Of a DNA stretch of 34,177 nucleotides, positions 25,401 to 34,131 are shown in pieces. How positions within the stretch are numbered: position 1 is the stretch's first letter; every line of letters begins with the position of its first letter. The position numbers and the translations under genes were made by a program. The DNA comes from Actinomycetota bacterium (GTDB taxonomy: Bacteria > Actinomycetota > Acidimicrobiia > Spongiisociales > UBA5794), in contig JASJYA010000007.1 of NCBI GenBank assembly GCA_030125685.1, positions 1 through 34,177 on the forward strand. Direction: 5' to 3'. The notes beneath the pieces were generated by a model that saw nothing but the letters and a program-made list of their open reading frames with translations, was not told the DNA's origin and did not search any database.

Positions 25401-25664
25401 CGGGAGAAGGGCGTCGGGGCGCTCCTTTCGTAGGATCTGCTCAATCACAGACGCAACGATGGGCTCAATGTAGGTGGCGTCGGCAAACTCGGGATCGGTC
25501 ATGATCGTTGCAGGATTCGAGTTCACGAGGATGACCCGGTAACCCAGTTCCCGAAGGATCTTGACGGCCTGAGTGCCGCTGTAATCGAACTCGCACCCCT
25601 GCCCGATGATGATGGGGCCCGAACCGATGATCAGGATCGACTCAATGTCACTTCGCTGCGGCAT
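22404..25664 (-). CDS. carB: carbamoyl-phosphate synthase large subunit
   Basis: Synthesises carbamoyl phosphate from ammonia, bicarbonate and two ATP. The 1086-aa protein has the expected internal duplication. The first ATP-grasp half has [22 protein letters not shown] near residue 10 and [15 protein letters not shown] near 170. The second half has [21 protein letters not shown] near 565 and [16 protein letters not shown] near 710. The C-terminal MGS-like allosteric domain begins near 945 ([29 protein letters not shown]), where UMP is usually sensed. GGGGAG lies 2 nt before the ATG, and the gene is 9 nt from carA. Confidence 0.97.
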   Translation of the reverse strand: MPQRSDIESILIIGSGPIIIGQGCEFDYSGTQAVKILRELGYRVILVNSNPATIMTDPEFADATYIEPIVASVIEQILRKERPDALLPTLGGQTALNVTMELAEANVFEELGIELIGASLDAIEAAEDRGRFKEIMEAAGMETTRGEYVDSLDAAKAVARDLGFPVMVRPSYILGGGGTGIAHDEDEFDRIVRAGIHASPVSEVLVEESIYGWKEFELEVMRDSADNAVVVCAIENLDPMGVHTGDSITVAPTMTLSDREYQEMRDAAIACLRIIGVDTGGSNVQFAVDPETGRRIIIEMNPRVSRSSALASKATGFPIAKLAAMLAVGLTLDEITNDITGATPASFEPALDYVVVKIPRFDFAKFPSVDPVLGTSMQSVGEAMAFGRTFPEALQKALRSLETGRHGLNADPGEEGCAILSDDDLASRVAVPSPDRLFEVAEAIRRGVDPEVLARSTYIDPWFLDQIAQIVELRGAIESGGPNPKLLREAKRFGFSDEQLAYLWRLTAADVAAMRATHGIEVTYKTVDTCAAEFEAETPYFYSTYEDESEATAPGDRTVLVLGSGPNRIGQGIEFDYCCVHAAFALEDAGYEPVMLNCNPETVSTDYDTSTRLYFEPLTMEDVLAVVAVEKPLAVIVQLGGQTPLGLARDLQEAGVRIAGTSPDAIDMAEDRERFSALCADHGIRQPPHGTARSVVEAMGVVDEIGFPVVVRPSYVLGGRAMRIIYSIEELSEYLTDLYGATPGGEVDLGESPLLIDRFLESAIEVDVDAVFDGDDIYIGGIMEHVEEAGVHSGDSACVVPPPTLSDHVIEQILSDTLKLAKALGVCGLLNIQFAIRGDDVWVLEANPRASRTVPFISKATGVPLAKVATRVMMGERLADLRDAGLVPRMAVELPYTAVKEAVLPWKRFPNEDTLLGPEMRATGEVMGVSETTAVAYAKALKGAGHEVPESGGVFISLADRDKANGVEIAQLLSNLGFKLFATHGTAGHLARSGIATTHVDKVGEGAYDPVRLIQEGRIGLIVNTPAGGKARGDGRTIRLAATRHGIPCITTAEGGLAVARSIEAARAGQFDVVSIQDLHASAGLA

Positions 25665-25673
25665 AACTCCCCT

Positions 25674-26831
25674 TCATGACACGGCCCCCTTCACAATGTT
25701 GGCGAAGCGGTCGAAGAGAGTCGACGCGTCGTTCGGTCCGGGCGCCGCTTCAGGGTGATACTGAACCGAATATGCCGTGATGTCGTGACATTGCAGACCC
25801 TCGTTCGTGCCGTCGTTGAGGTTCTGATGGGTCGCGGAGACGGTTCCGAAGGCTGTGGCGACATGGCTCGGAAGTAGATCCGGGGTCGGTAGTCCGCTGG
25901 TTACGGGTCGTTCCTCACCGTTGATCGACCAGAGGTCGACAGCGAAACCGTGATTCTGGGAGGTTATCTCGACTGCCCCGTCCGCAATTCTCCGTACCGG
26001 GTGGTTCCCCCCGTGATGACCGAACGGCAGCTTGTACGTCTCTGCGCCGAGAGCGAGGCCGAGGAGCTGGTGCCCGAGGCAAATTCCGAACATCGGCGTC
26101 TGCCCCAGCAGTCCTCTGATCGCCTCTATCGGCCCCGTAAGCGGCGCCGGGTCGCCAGGCCCATTCGAGAGGAAGACGGCGTCCGCACCGATGGCGAGAA
26201 CCTCGGTCGACGTCGTAGACGCAGGCACAACAGTCACGTCTAAACCCCGACTGTTCATGGCAGCCACGATGTCGGACTTGATCCCGAAGTCATACGCGAC
26301 GACATGGCCGATCCTGCCCACAGTCGCCCTCCGCTGATACCGCTCTCGGGTTGTGACACCGGATACGAGGTCCTGCCCCTCCATCGGGGGCGCCGCCGCC
26401 GCGAGGGCGACAAGCTCAGCCTCATCGACGTCGGTCCCGACCGCGACCGGCATTGCTCCTGCCTCCCTGATGTGCCTGGTGAGCCTTCTGGTGTCAATGT
26501 CGCTCAGCGTCACGATCTCGTTGCGGAGCAGATATTCGTTAAACGGCAGGCTTGAGCGCCAGGACGAAGCCATCCTGCTCATCGAACGCGTGATGAGCGC
26601 TTGTGCGTGCACTCTCGGCGACTGATCATCCGTTGCGGTCGTGCCGTAGTTACCGATCTGAGGCGCGGTCAGGACCACAACCTGACCGGTATAGGACGGA
26701 TCTGTGACAATCTCCTGGTAACCCGTCATCGCGGTGTTGAACACGGCCTCTCCGACAGCAACTCCATCTACACCCACAGACCGGCCCCGAAAGACCGTGC
26801 CGTCCGCCGTGACCAGAAGACCTTCCTTCAT
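25674..26831 (-). CDS. carA: carbamoyl-phosphate synthase small (glutaminase) subunit
   Basis: Hydrolyses glutamine and channels ammonia to CarB. The 385-aa protein has the N-terminal CPSase_sm domain ([26 protein letters not shown]) and a class I glutamine amidotransferase domain from about residue 190. Its catalytic triad is visible: Cys in [16 protein letters not shown], and His and Glu in [17 protein letters not shown] and the [15 protein letters not shown] block are also present. It begins 3 nt after the pyrC stop, with GGAGT a short distance upstream. Confidence 0.97.
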   Translation of the reverse strand: MKEGLLVTADGTVFRGRSVGVDGVAVGEAVFNTAMTGYQEIVTDPSYTGQVVVLTAPQIGNYGTTATDDQSPRVHAQALITRSMSRMASSWRSSLPFNEYLLRNEIVTLSDIDTRRLTRHIREAGAMPVAVGTDVDEAELVALAAAAPPMEGQDLVSGVTTRERYQRRATVGRIGHVVAYDFGIKSDIVAAMNSRGLDVTVVPASTTSTEVLAIGADAVFLSNGPGDPAPLTGPIEAIRGLLGQTPMFGICLGHQLLGLALGAETYKLPFGHHGGNHPVRRIADGAVEITSQNHGFAVDLWSINGEERPVTSGLPTPDLLPSHVATAFGTVSATHQNLNDGTNEGLQCHDITAYSVQYHPEAAPGPNDASTLFDRFANIVKGAVS

Positions 26832-26834
26832 CCG

Positions 26835-28091
26835 CTACTCCGCATAGGTGAGCACACCGTCGAGGAGGGTTGCTCGTACCTTTCCGGTGAGCTCCCGCCC
26901 CAGATACGGAGAGTTGTTGGACCTCGATCGAGTGGAGCTCGGTGTCCATCTCTTGTCAGGGTCGAACACGACGATGTTCCCTGCGGCGCCCTCGGCGAGT
27001 GGCTGGCCGTGATCGGTGAATCCGGCGATGCGAGCCGGTGCAATCGAGATACGATCGAAGAAGTCGTGTTGGTCAAGGCCGACGACGCCGTTGACAACCG
27101 ACGCAGCCCATTCGAGACCGGTCACGCCGCTCATCGACTGCTCGAAGGGGACATCCTTCTCAACCGCAGCGTGAGGTGCGTGGTCTGTCGCTACAACGTC
27201 AATGATCCCTCTCCGCAGCCCTTCGATGAGCGCAGCAGTGTCGCTCGGTTCCCTGAGCGGCGGCGTCATCCTGTAGTTCGCGTCCATCGACAGCACTTCA
27301 CCATGGTCGAACATGAGGTGGTGAGGTGTCACCTCGGCGGTGACGGGGAGCCCATCCTCCTTAGCCGCCTTCACAAGCGCGACTCCCCGTGCTGTTGAGA
27401 GGTGTTGCACGTGGTAACGGACGGCTGTCAGTCGCGCGAGCTCGATGTCGCGCGAGATCGTCAGGTCGTCCGCTTCCCGTGGGATGCCCTGCATGCCGAG
27501 TCGGGAGGAGATGCTCCCCTCGTGCATGAACCCTGCTGCACTGAGGTCACGGTCGACAGCGTGCTGCGACACGACGCCACCGAGCTGGGCGACGTACTCC
27601 ATGGCTGCGCGAAGCACGCTCGCGTTCTGAACTGTGTCGCCGTCGTCGGTGAAGATCCGGACCCCCGCATCCCAGAGCTCGTCGAGGTGCGCCATCCGCT
27701 CCCCCGCCCGCTCCATAGTGAGGCACCCGGCCGAGACGACGTACGCGTTCCGGGCCCTGAACGCCTGATCCGAGACGTAGCGCGCCAGATGCGCCGAGTC
27801 GATGGGTGGATCCGTGTTCGGCATGGCCAGCAACGCGGTGTAACCCCCGGCGGCCGCTGCCGCTGTACCGGACGCAATGTTCTCTTTCCACTCCTGTCCC
27901 GGTTCACGGAGGTGCGTGTGCATGTCCACAAATCCTGGACCTACCCATGCTCCTCCACATTCGATCGTCTCGCCCGCCTCCCCGAGATCGCTGCCGATTG
28001 CAGCCACTCGTCCGTTCGCGATCGCCACGTCGGTGACGCTGATGCCTTCATGTGTCAGAACAGACCCACCTTTGAGGAGAAGATCATGCAT
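26835..28091 (-). CDS. pyrC: dihydroorotase
   Basis: Cyclises carbamoyl aspartate to dihydroorotate; zinc metalloenzyme of the amidohydrolase fold. The 418-aa protein has the metal-binding VDMHTHLREPGQEWKE near residue 60, AMPNTDPPIDS, SQHAVD, VQHLSTARG (second His pair), and ATDHAPHAAVEKD (catalytic Asp). I chose the ATG at 28091 (MHDLLLKGG) because GGAGGT stands 7 nt upstream of it. The frame is open further upstream only because it reads through the end of pyrB, which it overlaps by 8 nt. Confidence 0.96.
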   Translation of the reverse strand: MHDLLLKGGSVLTHEGISVTDVAIANGRVAAIGSDLGEAGETIECGGAWVGPGFVDMHTHLREPGQEWKENIASGTAAAAAGGYTALLAMPNTDPPIDSAHLARYVSDQAFRARNAYVVSAGCLTMERAGERMAHLDELWDAGVRIFTDDGDTVQNASVLRAAMEYVAQLGGVVSQHAVDRDLSAAGFMHEGSISSRLGMQGIPREADDLTISRDIELARLTAVRYHVQHLSTARGVALVKAAKEDGLPVTAEVTPHHLMFDHGEVLSMDANYRMTPPLREPSDTAALIEGLRRGIIDVVATDHAPHAAVEKDVPFEQSMSGVTGLEWAASVVNGVVGLDQHDFFDRISIAPARIAGFTDHGQPLAEGAAGNIVVFDPDKRWTPSSTRSRSNNSPYLGRELTGKVRATLLDGVLTYAE

Positions 28092-29001
28092 CGTGCTCAC
28101 CTCCGAGCAGTCGGAACAGCACAGCCATCCTGGCGGCGACACCGTTCGTTACTTGTTCCAAGATGAGGGCACGCTCATCGTCGGCTACGTCGTAGGAGAT
28201 CTCGACACCACGGTTCATGGGGCCGGGGTGCATCACCACGGCTTCAGGTTTCAACCGCGAGAACCGCTCAGGTGTCATCCCGAATCTCGTCGCGTACTCT
28301 GCGAGCGACGGGAACACGGAAGCGCCACCTCGCTCGGTCTGCACTCTGAGCAGATACACGACGTCTACCTCCTCAATCACCGAGTCGAGGTCATGGGACA
28401 CGCTCACAGGCCACGCCTCAGGGTCGAGTGGCAGCAGCGTGGGAGGCCCGACGAGAATGACTTCGGCCCCGAGGGTCGTCATGGCGAAAATGTCGGATCG
28501 CGCGACTCTCGAGTGCTTGATGTCTCCGACTATCGCGATCTTCAATCCATCGAGGCTGCCGAACCGCTGCCGGATCGTGAGGCAGTCGAGGAGGGCCTGG
28601 GTCGGATGCTGGTGAGCCCCATCTCCTCCGTTCACGATCGGGATGTCGAGCCATTCGGCGAGTCTCCAGGGGGCGCCCGTTGCGGTGTGGCGCACCACGA
28701 TCAGGTCGACGCCCATTGCGCGAATCGTCAAGGCCGTGTCTTTGAGTGACTCTCCCTTGGAAATCGCCGAGGTACCCGGCGAGAACGAAACTGTGTCAGC
28801 GGAGAGTGCCTTGGCCGCCTTCTCGAAGGACAACCGCGTCCGGGTAGAGGGCTCGAAAAACATCGTCGCGACGGTTTTGCCTCGGAGCGCGGGCACTTTC
28901 GGGATCGGCCGTGTCAGGACTTCAGCGAACCCTTCGGCCTCATCGAGGAGCTCCTCAAGCGTTGATCGATCGAGATGCTCCGTTGAAAGGAGATGGTTCA
29001 T
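28084..29001 (-). CDS. pyrB: aspartate carbamoyltransferase catalytic subunit
   Basis: First committed step of pyrimidine synthesis. The 305-aa protein has the carbamoyl-phosphate motif [18 protein letters not shown] (about residues 51-68), [26 protein letters not shown] (near 127-142), and the aspartate-binding HPGPMNRG near 258-265. No pyrI regulatory subunit is nearby, as expected outside enterobacteria. The ATG overlaps the pyrR stop (ATGA) and has GGAGGT 5 nt upstream. Confidence 0.97.
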   Translation of the reverse strand: MNHLLSTEHLDRSTLEELLDEAEGFAEVLTRPIPKVPALRGKTVATMFFEPSTRTRLSFEKAAKALSADTVSFSPGTSAISKGESLKDTALTIRAMGVDLIVVRHTATGAPWRLAEWLDIPIVNGGDGAHQHPTQALLDCLTIRQRFGSLDGLKIAIVGDIKHSRVARSDIFAMTTLGAEVILVGPPTLLPLDPEAWPVSVSHDLDSVIEEVDVVYLLRVQTERGGASVFPSLAEYATRFGMTPERFSRLKPEAVVMHPGPMNRGVEISYDVADDERALILEQVTNGVAARMAVLFRLLGGEHDA

Positions 29002-29531
29002 CCGTCACCTCCCTGGTCCACCCAGACGCCGTCCTCGCCATCGATTTCTTCGAACCGCACCAGTATCCGCTCAGATGCGGCCGTTGGGATGTTCTTTCCG
29101 ACGAAGTCAGCCCTGATCGGTAGCTGTCTGTGGCCTCTGTCGACCACAACCGCGAGCTGCACGGCCCCTGGTCGACCGAGGTCGGCGAGCGCGTCGAGAG
29201 CCGCTCTGATCGTTCGACCTGTGAAGAGCACATCGTCGGCGATAACGACCGTCTTGCCGTCGATGTTCTCAGGAATCTCCGTTGGTCCGATTCTGGTTCT
29301 CGGCCTCGTGTCGAGATCGTCCCTGTACATCCCGATGTCAAGGCTGCCTGCTGTGATCTCTCGCCCCTCGATGTCCGAGAGAACCCTTGCAATGCGGTCT
29401 GCGAACGGCCTGCCCCGAGTTGGGATACCGACGATCACTACTTCGTTCGTGCCTTCGTTCCGTTCCACGATCTCGTGGGCGATACGTGTGGTGACCCGTC
29501 TCAGGTCCTCGGTGGACATCACTTGTCGCAT
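28998..29531 (-). CDS. pyrR: PyrR, pyrimidine operon regulator / uracil phosphoribosyltransferase
   Basis: UMP-responsive RNA-binding protein that represses the pyr operon by binding its leader, with minor uracil phosphoribosyltransferase activity. The 177-aa protein has the PRPP-binding loop [21 protein letters not shown] (about residues 92-112), [15 protein letters not shown] near 35-49, and the C-terminal [16 protein letters not shown]. The ATG at 29531 ([10 protein letters not shown]) has GGAGG 6 nt upstream. The frame open further upstream runs back through the terminator hairpin and is not coding. First gene of the pyr operon, preceded by a PyrR-binding hairpin. Confidence 0.95.
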   Translation of the reverse strand: MRQVMSTEDLRRVTTRIAHEIVERNEGTNEVVIVGIPTRGRPFADRIARVLSDIEGREITAGSLDIGMYRDDLDTRPRTRIGPTEIPENIDGKTVVIADDVLFTGRTIRAALDALADLGRPGAVQLAVVVDRGHRQLPIRADFVGKNIPTAASERILVRFEEIDGEDGVWVDQGGDG

Positions 29532-29593
29532 GTGTGGCCTCCAGGCGTAGAAAAACCGTGCGCCTTGGCGCACGGCATCGTGGCATGAATCAT
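29519..29593 (-). CDS. possible 24-codon pyr leader peptide
   Basis: ATG at 29591-29593, preceded by AAAGGA at an 8-nt spacing, opens [13 protein letters not shown] and runs through the terminator hairpin to a TGA that overlaps the start region of pyrR (stop at 29519-29521). Its Shine-Dalgarno directly abuts the PyrR-binding stem at 29608-29625. Protein binding could therefore mask it, and ribosomes translating it would disrupt the terminator. I see no homology in the short product, so coding is uncertain. Confidence 0.35.
   Translation of the reverse strand: MIHATMPCAKAHGFSTPGGHTCDK
29551..29575 (-). terminator. intrinsic terminator in the pyr leader (attenuator)
   Basis: On the minus strand CCGTGCGCC, AA, GGCGCACGG is followed immediately by TTTTT: a 9-bp GC-rich stem and a U-tract, 20 nt before the pyrR start codon. 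Together with the upstream PyrR-binding hairpin this is the arrangement expected for UMP/PyrR-dependent attenuation. Confidence 0.85.
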
Positions 29594-29607
29594 GTGTTTC
29601 GTCCTTT

Positions 29608-29625
29608 CCGGCCTCGCTGGACCGA
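29608..29625 (-). promoter_or_regulatory. PyrR-binding loop in the pyr leader
   Basis: Minus strand TCGGTC, hexaloop CAGCGA, GGCCGG, followed by AAAGG. This matches the known PyrR-site consensus (UCCAGAGAGGCU followed by a purine-rich AAGG tail) in the loop and flanks, with a six-pair stem that includes G-U pairs. It lies 33 nt upstream of the terminator stem. Confidence 0.8.
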
Positions 29626-29684
29626 GTTAAAGGTTTATGTTGGGGAGGACTCTACTACTCGGGTGAAGTCTCCGGTTCCTGACA

Positions 29685-29699
29685 CGTATTTACGTACTA
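29685..29699. repeat. short TAGTACG repeat at the end of nusB
   Basis: On the minus strand TAGTACG is followed by TAAATACG: two units, the second with one extra base. The first three bases are the nusB stop codon, as also happens at the end of ribH. It is a weaker copy of the arrays around the riboflavin operon. Confidence 0.5.
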
Positions 29700-30062
29700 C
29701 TGCCTATCTCCAGCTACCGCTGAAAGTATGCCATTGACAAACGCGCTGCTCTTCGCGGTTGAGAACTTCTTTGCTAGCTCAATGGCTTCTGAGATCACGA
29801 TGCCGATCGAGAGGTCCGTGTTCTCAAGCTCATAGACCCCGACTCTGAGAATGTTGCGGTCGACGATCGGCATACGTTCAATCCGCCACTTCGTTGAAGC
29901 ATCCGAGATCTTTGCGTCGATGGCCTCCCGGTTGGTCCAGACACCCTCAGCAAGATCGGCGGCACGACGCGGGAGCTTCGCGACGTCAACCAAGTCGAGT
30001 CCGCTGGAGTCAGCCGCGTACAGCGCTTCGAGCGCCTGTTCCCTGGCCTCGGCTTGTTTCAC
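29697..30062 (-). CDS. nusB: transcription antitermination protein NusB
   Basis: Binds boxA RNA with NusE (S10) to support antitermination, mainly of rRNA operons. The 121-aa all-helical protein shows AREQALEALYAAD at the N-terminus, then WRIERMPIVDRNILRVGVYEL (about residues 58-78) and SIGIVISEAIELAKKFSTAKSSAFVNGILSAV near the C-terminus, all typical. It starts with a GTG that overlaps the efp stop (GTGA). Its TAG stop is the start of a TAGTACG repeat. efp-nusB adjacency is conserved. Confidence 0.95.
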   Translation of the reverse strand: MKQAEAREQALEALYAADSSGLDLVDVAKLPRRAADLAEGVWTNREAIDAKISDASTKWRIERMPIVDRNILRVGVYELENTDLSIGIVISEAIELAKKFSTAKSSAFVNGILSAVAGDRQ

Positions 30063-30619
30063 GAGACGCGAGTGATGTAGTCACCGGTGCGCGTGTCCAC
30101 CTTGACGACGTCACCCTCATTGACGAAGAGAGGCGCTTGGATGACCCGCCCGGTGGCGAGCGTCACGGGCTTCGTCGCCCCTGACACACGGTCGCCCTTC
30201 ACACCAGGCTCGGCGAACGTGACTTCGAGCTCAACAGAAGCGGACATCTCGATATCGATCGGCGTTCCTTCGAACATCGCGATGCGCACGGTCATGCTCT
30301 CCGCCAAGAAGTCCGCCTTCTCTCCGACGAGGGACTCTGCTATCGAGATCTGCTCGAATGTCTCGCCATCCATGAAGTTGAAGCCCAAATCGTCTTTGTA
30401 GAGGTATGTGAAGTCCCTCCGATCGATGGTCGCCTTTGGGACGTTCTCGCCGGCTCTGAACGTCTTGTCGAGCACCGCGCCGGTCCGAACATTCTTGAGC
30501 TTCATGCGCACAAAGGCCTTGCCCTTGCCAGGTTTCACATGCTGGTAATCGACCACGGAGAAGAGGCCCTCCGGAAGGTTCAGCGCCATTCCAGGCCTCA
30601 CATCATTAGTCGAGATCAT
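30059..30619 (-). CDS. efp: elongation factor P
   Basis: Rescues ribosomes stalled at polyproline. The 186-aa protein has the three-domain EF-P layout: KOW-like domain I with the tip loop VKPGKGKAFVR, where K32 corresponds to the modified lysine 34 of E. coli; OB domain II (FLAESMTVRIAMFEGTPIDIEMSASVELEV); and domain III, ending with GDVVKVDTRTGDYITRV. A lysine at the tip is the form used both unmodified and modified; no modification genes are in this window. GGAGG lies 9 nt upstream of the ATG. Confidence 0.97.
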   Translation of the reverse strand: MISTNDVRPGMALNLPEGLFSVVDYQHVKPGKGKAFVRMKLKNVRTGAVLDKTFRAGENVPKATIDRRDFTYLYKDDLGFNFMDGETFEQISIAESLVGEKADFLAESMTVRIAMFEGTPIDIEMSASVELEVTFAEPGVKGDRVSGATKPVTLATGRVIQAPLFVNEGDVVKVDTRTGDYITRVS

Positions 30620-30652
30620 CGGTCGTTTCCTCCGTGGCGCGAATTGGTCGGT

Positions 30653-31699
30653 TCACGTGAGACCGATCCCCTCGAATGCAGCCTGTACGGTAGCGTCGTC
30701 CACGTGTACCAGCTTTGGTGACGCGAACTCCTCGAGGAGGACCATTCGGAGGCCCTCCGCGTCGCGCTTCTTGTCCCTCTGCATCAGCGCGAGCACAGTC
30801 TGCGCGGTCGCGTCCGGCGCCTCGAGCGGTAATCCGACCTGTTCGAGGACCGCTCTCTGGCGTTCCTCACCAGTGAAGCCCAAGGCTGCCCTGGATGCTG
30901 CGCCTTCAGCGACCATGCCAACCGCTACCGAGTCTCCGTGGCTGCGCCCGGTCGTCGTCTCGATCGCATGCCCGACGGTATGGCCGTAGTTGAGGATCGC
31001 CCGCCGCCCACGTTCTCGAAAGTCTTCGTTCACGACGCCAACCTTGACCGCAACAGACCGGTTGACTATCTCTTCCAGGTCGACTCCGAGAGCCTCTCTC
31101 TCGTACGCTTCAACGATCGACATGTCCTCGATGAACCCGACCTTGAGCGCCTCTGCCGCGCCTTCACGCTTCAGCGAGTCCGGTAGTCGATCGAGGATGT
31201 CGACATCGATGAGTACTGCCTCAGGATGAGCGAAGACGCCTGCAAGGTTCTTGCCGTCCACATTGACTCCGGTCTTTCCGCCGATAGCAGCATCTACCGC
31301 GCCAACAAGGGTTGTCGCTATGTACATGACAGGCACACCGCGTAGATAGGTGCCCCCAATGAAACCTGCGACGTCGGTGAGCGCGCCTCCGCCGACTCCT
31401 ATCACGAGATCGTCCCGTGTGAAACCGCTCTCGTTGAGGAACCGGTACACGTCCTCGACCACGCTCAGACGCTTCGCCTCTTCACCGTCGGGAACCGTGT
31501 ATCCCGTCACCTGAAATCCCTCGTCGACGAGGGAGCCTGAGTACAAGTCGGCGAGACCCATCGTCGTGGGTTGGCACAACACGGCGATGAGTCGGCTCGT
31601 TCGAGTCCCTGCGAACTCGACGAGGGCGTCTTCGACGCCGCGCCCGACGACGATCGTCGAGGCAGGTTCGCCGTTGATCGAGATCACGTGTCGATGCAC
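30653..31699 (-). CDS. aroB: 3-dehydroquinate synthase
   Basis: Second step of the shikimate pathway; NAD- and metal-dependent. The 348-aa protein has PDGEEAKRL near residue 70, GGGALTDVAGFIGGTYLRG near 102-120, AAIGGKTGVN near 136-145, EALKVGFIED, and the metal-binding LNYGHTVGHAIE near 237-248 with HGDSVAVGM following. It is taken from a GTG with GAGG 7 nt upstream, overlapping the end of aroK by 16 nt. A second GTG four codons later would give a GTGA overlap and is possible. Part of aroC-aroK-aroB-efp-nusB. Confidence 0.95.
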   Translation of the reverse strand: MHRHVISINGEPASTIVVGRGVEDALVEFAGTRTSRLIAVLCQPTTMGLADLYSGSLVDEGFQVTGYTVPDGEEAKRLSVVEDVYRFLNESGFTRDDLVIGVGGGALTDVAGFIGGTYLRGVPVMYIATTLVGAVDAAIGGKTGVNVDGKNLAGVFAHPEAVLIDVDILDRLPDSLKREGAAEALKVGFIEDMSIVEAYEREALGVDLEEIVNRSVAVKVGVVNEDFRERGRRAILNYGHTVGHAIETTTGRSHGDSVAVGMVAEGAASRAALGFTGEERQRAVLEQVGLPLEAPDATAQTVLALMQRDKKRDAEGLRMVLLEEFASPKLVHVDDATVQAAFEGIGLT

Positions 31700-32178
31700 G
31701 CCGCCACCTCTCTCGCTACCGCACTCGGTTCTCGCCCAACAGTCTCCACGACGTGATCAGCAACGGCGTTATACATCTCGCGTCTGATCTCGAAAATGTC
31801 TGCGACTGCGTCCACAGAGTTCAGCAGCGGCCTCTCCGGATCGAGTCCGACGCGGTCGACGATTGTGGCCACGTCAACATCGAGCAGAATGATCGTGCCT
31901 GACGCCTGCATGACAGACACGTTCTGGCGCAACACGATGGCGCCACCGCCCGTGCCTATCACCGAACGCTCCCCCCCAGCGATTCTCTTCAGAGCCTCAG
32001 TCTCGACGTTGCGGAAGTGATCCTCTCCATCGTCGAATAGTTCTGCGATCGTTCGGCCCGTGTCTGCCATGATCTTGGCATCGATGTCTACAAAGGGAAG
32101 GCCGAGGATCTGCGCGACGAGGACGCCCACCGTTGTCTTCCCAGATCCCATCATGCCGACGAGCCACACATGGTCCAT
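31684..32178 (-). CDS. aroK: shikimate kinase
   Basis: Phosphorylates shikimate. The 164-aa protein has Walker A GMMGSGKTT (about residues 8-16), VDIDAKI (shikimate-binding Asp), FRNVETEAL, GTGGGAIV near 75-82 and the lid arginine in ERPLLN. The start ATG (MDHVWLVGMMG) is one base downstream of the aroC stop. The frame open further upstream overlaps aroC and lacks homology. Confidence 0.95.
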   Translation of the reverse strand: MDHVWLVGMMGSGKTTVGVLVAQILGLPFVDIDAKIMADTGRTIAELFDDGEDHFRNVETEALKRIAGGERSVIGTGGGAIVLRQNVSVMQASGTIILLDVDVATIVDRVGLDPERPLLNSVDAVADIFEIRREMYNAVADHVVETVGREPSAVAREVAACIDT

Positions 32179-32179
32179 C

Positions 32180-33331
32180 TCAGAAAGCCCGCAGCCTGGC
32201 CTTGTACGCGTCGCAGGACGCAACGAGATCCGCGACCGTATCGCCACCGAACTTGCGCATCACTTCGTTTGCGAGCACATATGCAACCATCTGTTCGGCT
32301 ACGACGCCTGCCGCCGGGACGGCGCAAACGTCGCTGCGTTCTCGGAACGCAGCCTCTTGTTGCTTGGTCTCGACGTCAACCGTTTCGAGAGGCCGCATGA
32401 GAGTCGAGATGGGCTTCATGGCCGCGCTGACACGCAACACGCCCCCGGTCGTCATCCCACCTTCGAGGCCACCCGACCGATTCGTTCGCCTCGTGAACTC
32501 ACCCCCGGTCATCGTGATCTCGTCGTGAGCCGCTGATCCGCGGGACTCGGCCTGGGTCAGGCCGTCCCCGATCTCCACGGCCTTGATCGCCTGGATCGAC
32601 ATGAGGGCGCCTGCGAGGAGGCCGTCGAGCTTTCGGTCCCAGTGGACGTGGCTCCCGAGGCCCGGAGGGAGCCCATACGCAAGCACCTCGACAACGCCGC
32701 CGAGGGTATCCCGATCAGCTTTCGCTGCTTCGATCTCAGCGATCATCGCCTTCTCAGCATCCGCGTCGAAAGCCCGCACCTGCGACGCGTCTACCGCGTC
32801 GAGATCGTCGGGAGCGGGGAGAACATCACGGGGCGCCTTGACGGACCCGATAGCGACAACGTGACTCAACACTGTCACACCGATCTCGGCGAGAAGCTGC
32901 TTGGCGAGGTAGCCGACGACGGTTCTTGCAGCGGTCTCGCGCGCAGAGGCACGCTCAAGGATGTCTCGTGCATCGTGGGTGTCGTACTTCTGCATTCCCA
33001 CGAGGTCGGCGTGTCCCGGGCGAGGCTTCGTCTCGCGCTTCGAGGACTCTCCAGGGTCAGGTGACATCTCTTCTCGCCACTTCTCCCACTCGGTGTTCCT
33101 GATCAGCACCGTGACGGGCCCCCCGAGAGTCTTGCCGAACCGGATTCCTGCGAGGATCTCTAGTTCATCCTTTTCGAGGCGCATCCGTGGTCCCCGGCCG
33201 AAGCCGAGTCTGCGACGAGCGAGCTCGCTCGCGATGCCCTCCCTAGTCACGGTCAACCCGGCTGGGAGGCCTTCAACGGTCGCGACGAGACCGGGACCGT
33301 GCGATTCGCCTGATGTGAGAAACCTAAGCAT
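32180..33331 (-). CDS. aroC: chorismate synthase
   Basis: Makes chorismate from EPSP using reduced FMN; last step of the shikimate pathway. The 383-aa protein starts MLRFLTSGESHGPGL (signature 1) and has RRRLGFGRGPRM, KPRPGHADL, RASARETAARTVVGYLAKQLL (signature 2, about residues 124-144) and RSGGLEGGMTTG (signature 3), with SDVCAVPAAGVV near the C-terminus. The ATG at 33331 fixes the family N-terminus; an upstream in-frame start at 33352 would add seven unrelated residues. Confidence 0.97.
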   Translation of the reverse strand: MLRFLTSGESHGPGLVATVEGLPAGLTVTREGIASELARRRLGFGRGPRMRLEKDELEILAGIRFGKTLGGPVTVLIRNTEWEKWREEMSPDPGESSKRETKPRPGHADLVGMQKYDTHDARDILERASARETAARTVVGYLAKQLLAEIGVTVLSHVVAIGSVKAPRDVLPAPDDLDAVDASQVRAFDADAEKAMIAEIEAAKADRDTLGGVVEVLAYGLPPGLGSHVHWDRKLDGLLAGALMSIQAIKAVEIGDGLTQAESRGSAAHDEITMTGGEFTRRTNRSGGLEGGMTTGGVLRVSAAMKPISTLMRPLETVDVETKQQEAAFRERSDVCAVPAAGVVAEQMVAYVLANEVMRKFGGDTVADLVASCDAYKARLRAF

Positions 33332-33373
33332 GAAACCCCAGGGTAGAAGCACGGGGAAGTAGAGGAGCGTCCA

Positions 33374-34120
33374 TCATCCCAGATACCAGGCGATGATGTC
33401 CTGTCCTACCACGACAGCGACCAACCCAGCGGTGGTCATGAACGGCCCGAACGGGATGGCGTCCTTCCGGCCCCGCTTGCGGGTGATGAGCAGATACCCG
33501 GCGACGGTTCCACCGATCAGGAAGGACCCCAATCCGGCAACGACAACGAATCCGAGGCCGAGATATCCGGTGAACATTCCAATCAGAAATGCAAGCTTGA
33601 CGTCCCCGAACCCGAGCCCACCCCGCACGATGAGCGCAAGGACAAACATCACACCGAAGTAGGCGGCGGCGCCGATAGCAGCGTCGATCAGGTTGCCTGC
33701 GACTGGGTCTAGGAAGTGCCCGGCGACGAGAAGCACTGCTCCGGTGAGCGTTGCAGGGCCGAGCATCCGGTTCGGGATGAGCTTGGTGTCGAGGTCAGTC
33801 ACTGTGAGTAGGATCATCGCCCACAGGAACACCAGATACGCAGGGAGGAGCCAGAGCGAGGGCACGGCGGCTGGTAGCAGACCGGAGAGAACCACGGTTG
33901 CGAGAAGCACAACGACGTTCGTGCGCCGCTGGGTGTGTCTGTTCTTACGGCAGGACGCCAGCACTGCGTCGAGCCCTGACCCACACTCCGCGCACAGGGG
34001 TCCGAACCAGCGGTCCGGCATCTCCCGCCTGTGTGTGTCGGAGACAGCAACGATCGAGCGCGATACAACTGCGCCCAGGACGACGGCGATGACGACGGCA
34101 ATAACCATTGCGGAGAGCAT
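33374..34120 (-). CDS. type IV prepilin peptidase (A24 family)
   Basis: Membrane aspartyl protease that cleaves class III leader peptides of pilins and pseudopilins. The 248-aa protein has six to eight hydrophobic segments. The catalytic aspartates are visible in LTVTDLDTKLIPNRM (about residues 104-118) and in GLGFGDVKLA (about 169-178). The N-terminal cytoplasmic loop keeps one CAEC pair near 43-46 but only a single later cysteine (ASC) instead of a second CxxC, so the methylase-type zinc motif looks reduced. No pilin gene is in the window. A CTCTCAG heptamer array lies 12 bases upstream of the ATG, and no Shine-Dalgarno is evident. Confidence 0.9.
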   Translation of the reverse strand: MLSAMVIAVVIAVVLGAVVSRSIVAVSDTHRREMPDRWFGPLCAECGSGLDAVLASCRKNRHTQRRTNVVVLLATVVLSGLLPAAVPSLWLLPAYLVFLWAMILLTVTDLDTKLIPNRMLGPATLTGAVLLVAGHFLDPVAGNLIDAAIGAAAYFGVMFVLALIVRGGLGFGDVKLAFLIGMFTGYLGLGFVVVAGLGSFLIGGTVAGYLLITRKRGRKDAIPFGPFMTTAGLVAVVVGQDIIAWYLG

Positions 34121-34131
34121 ACGGGCATCGG

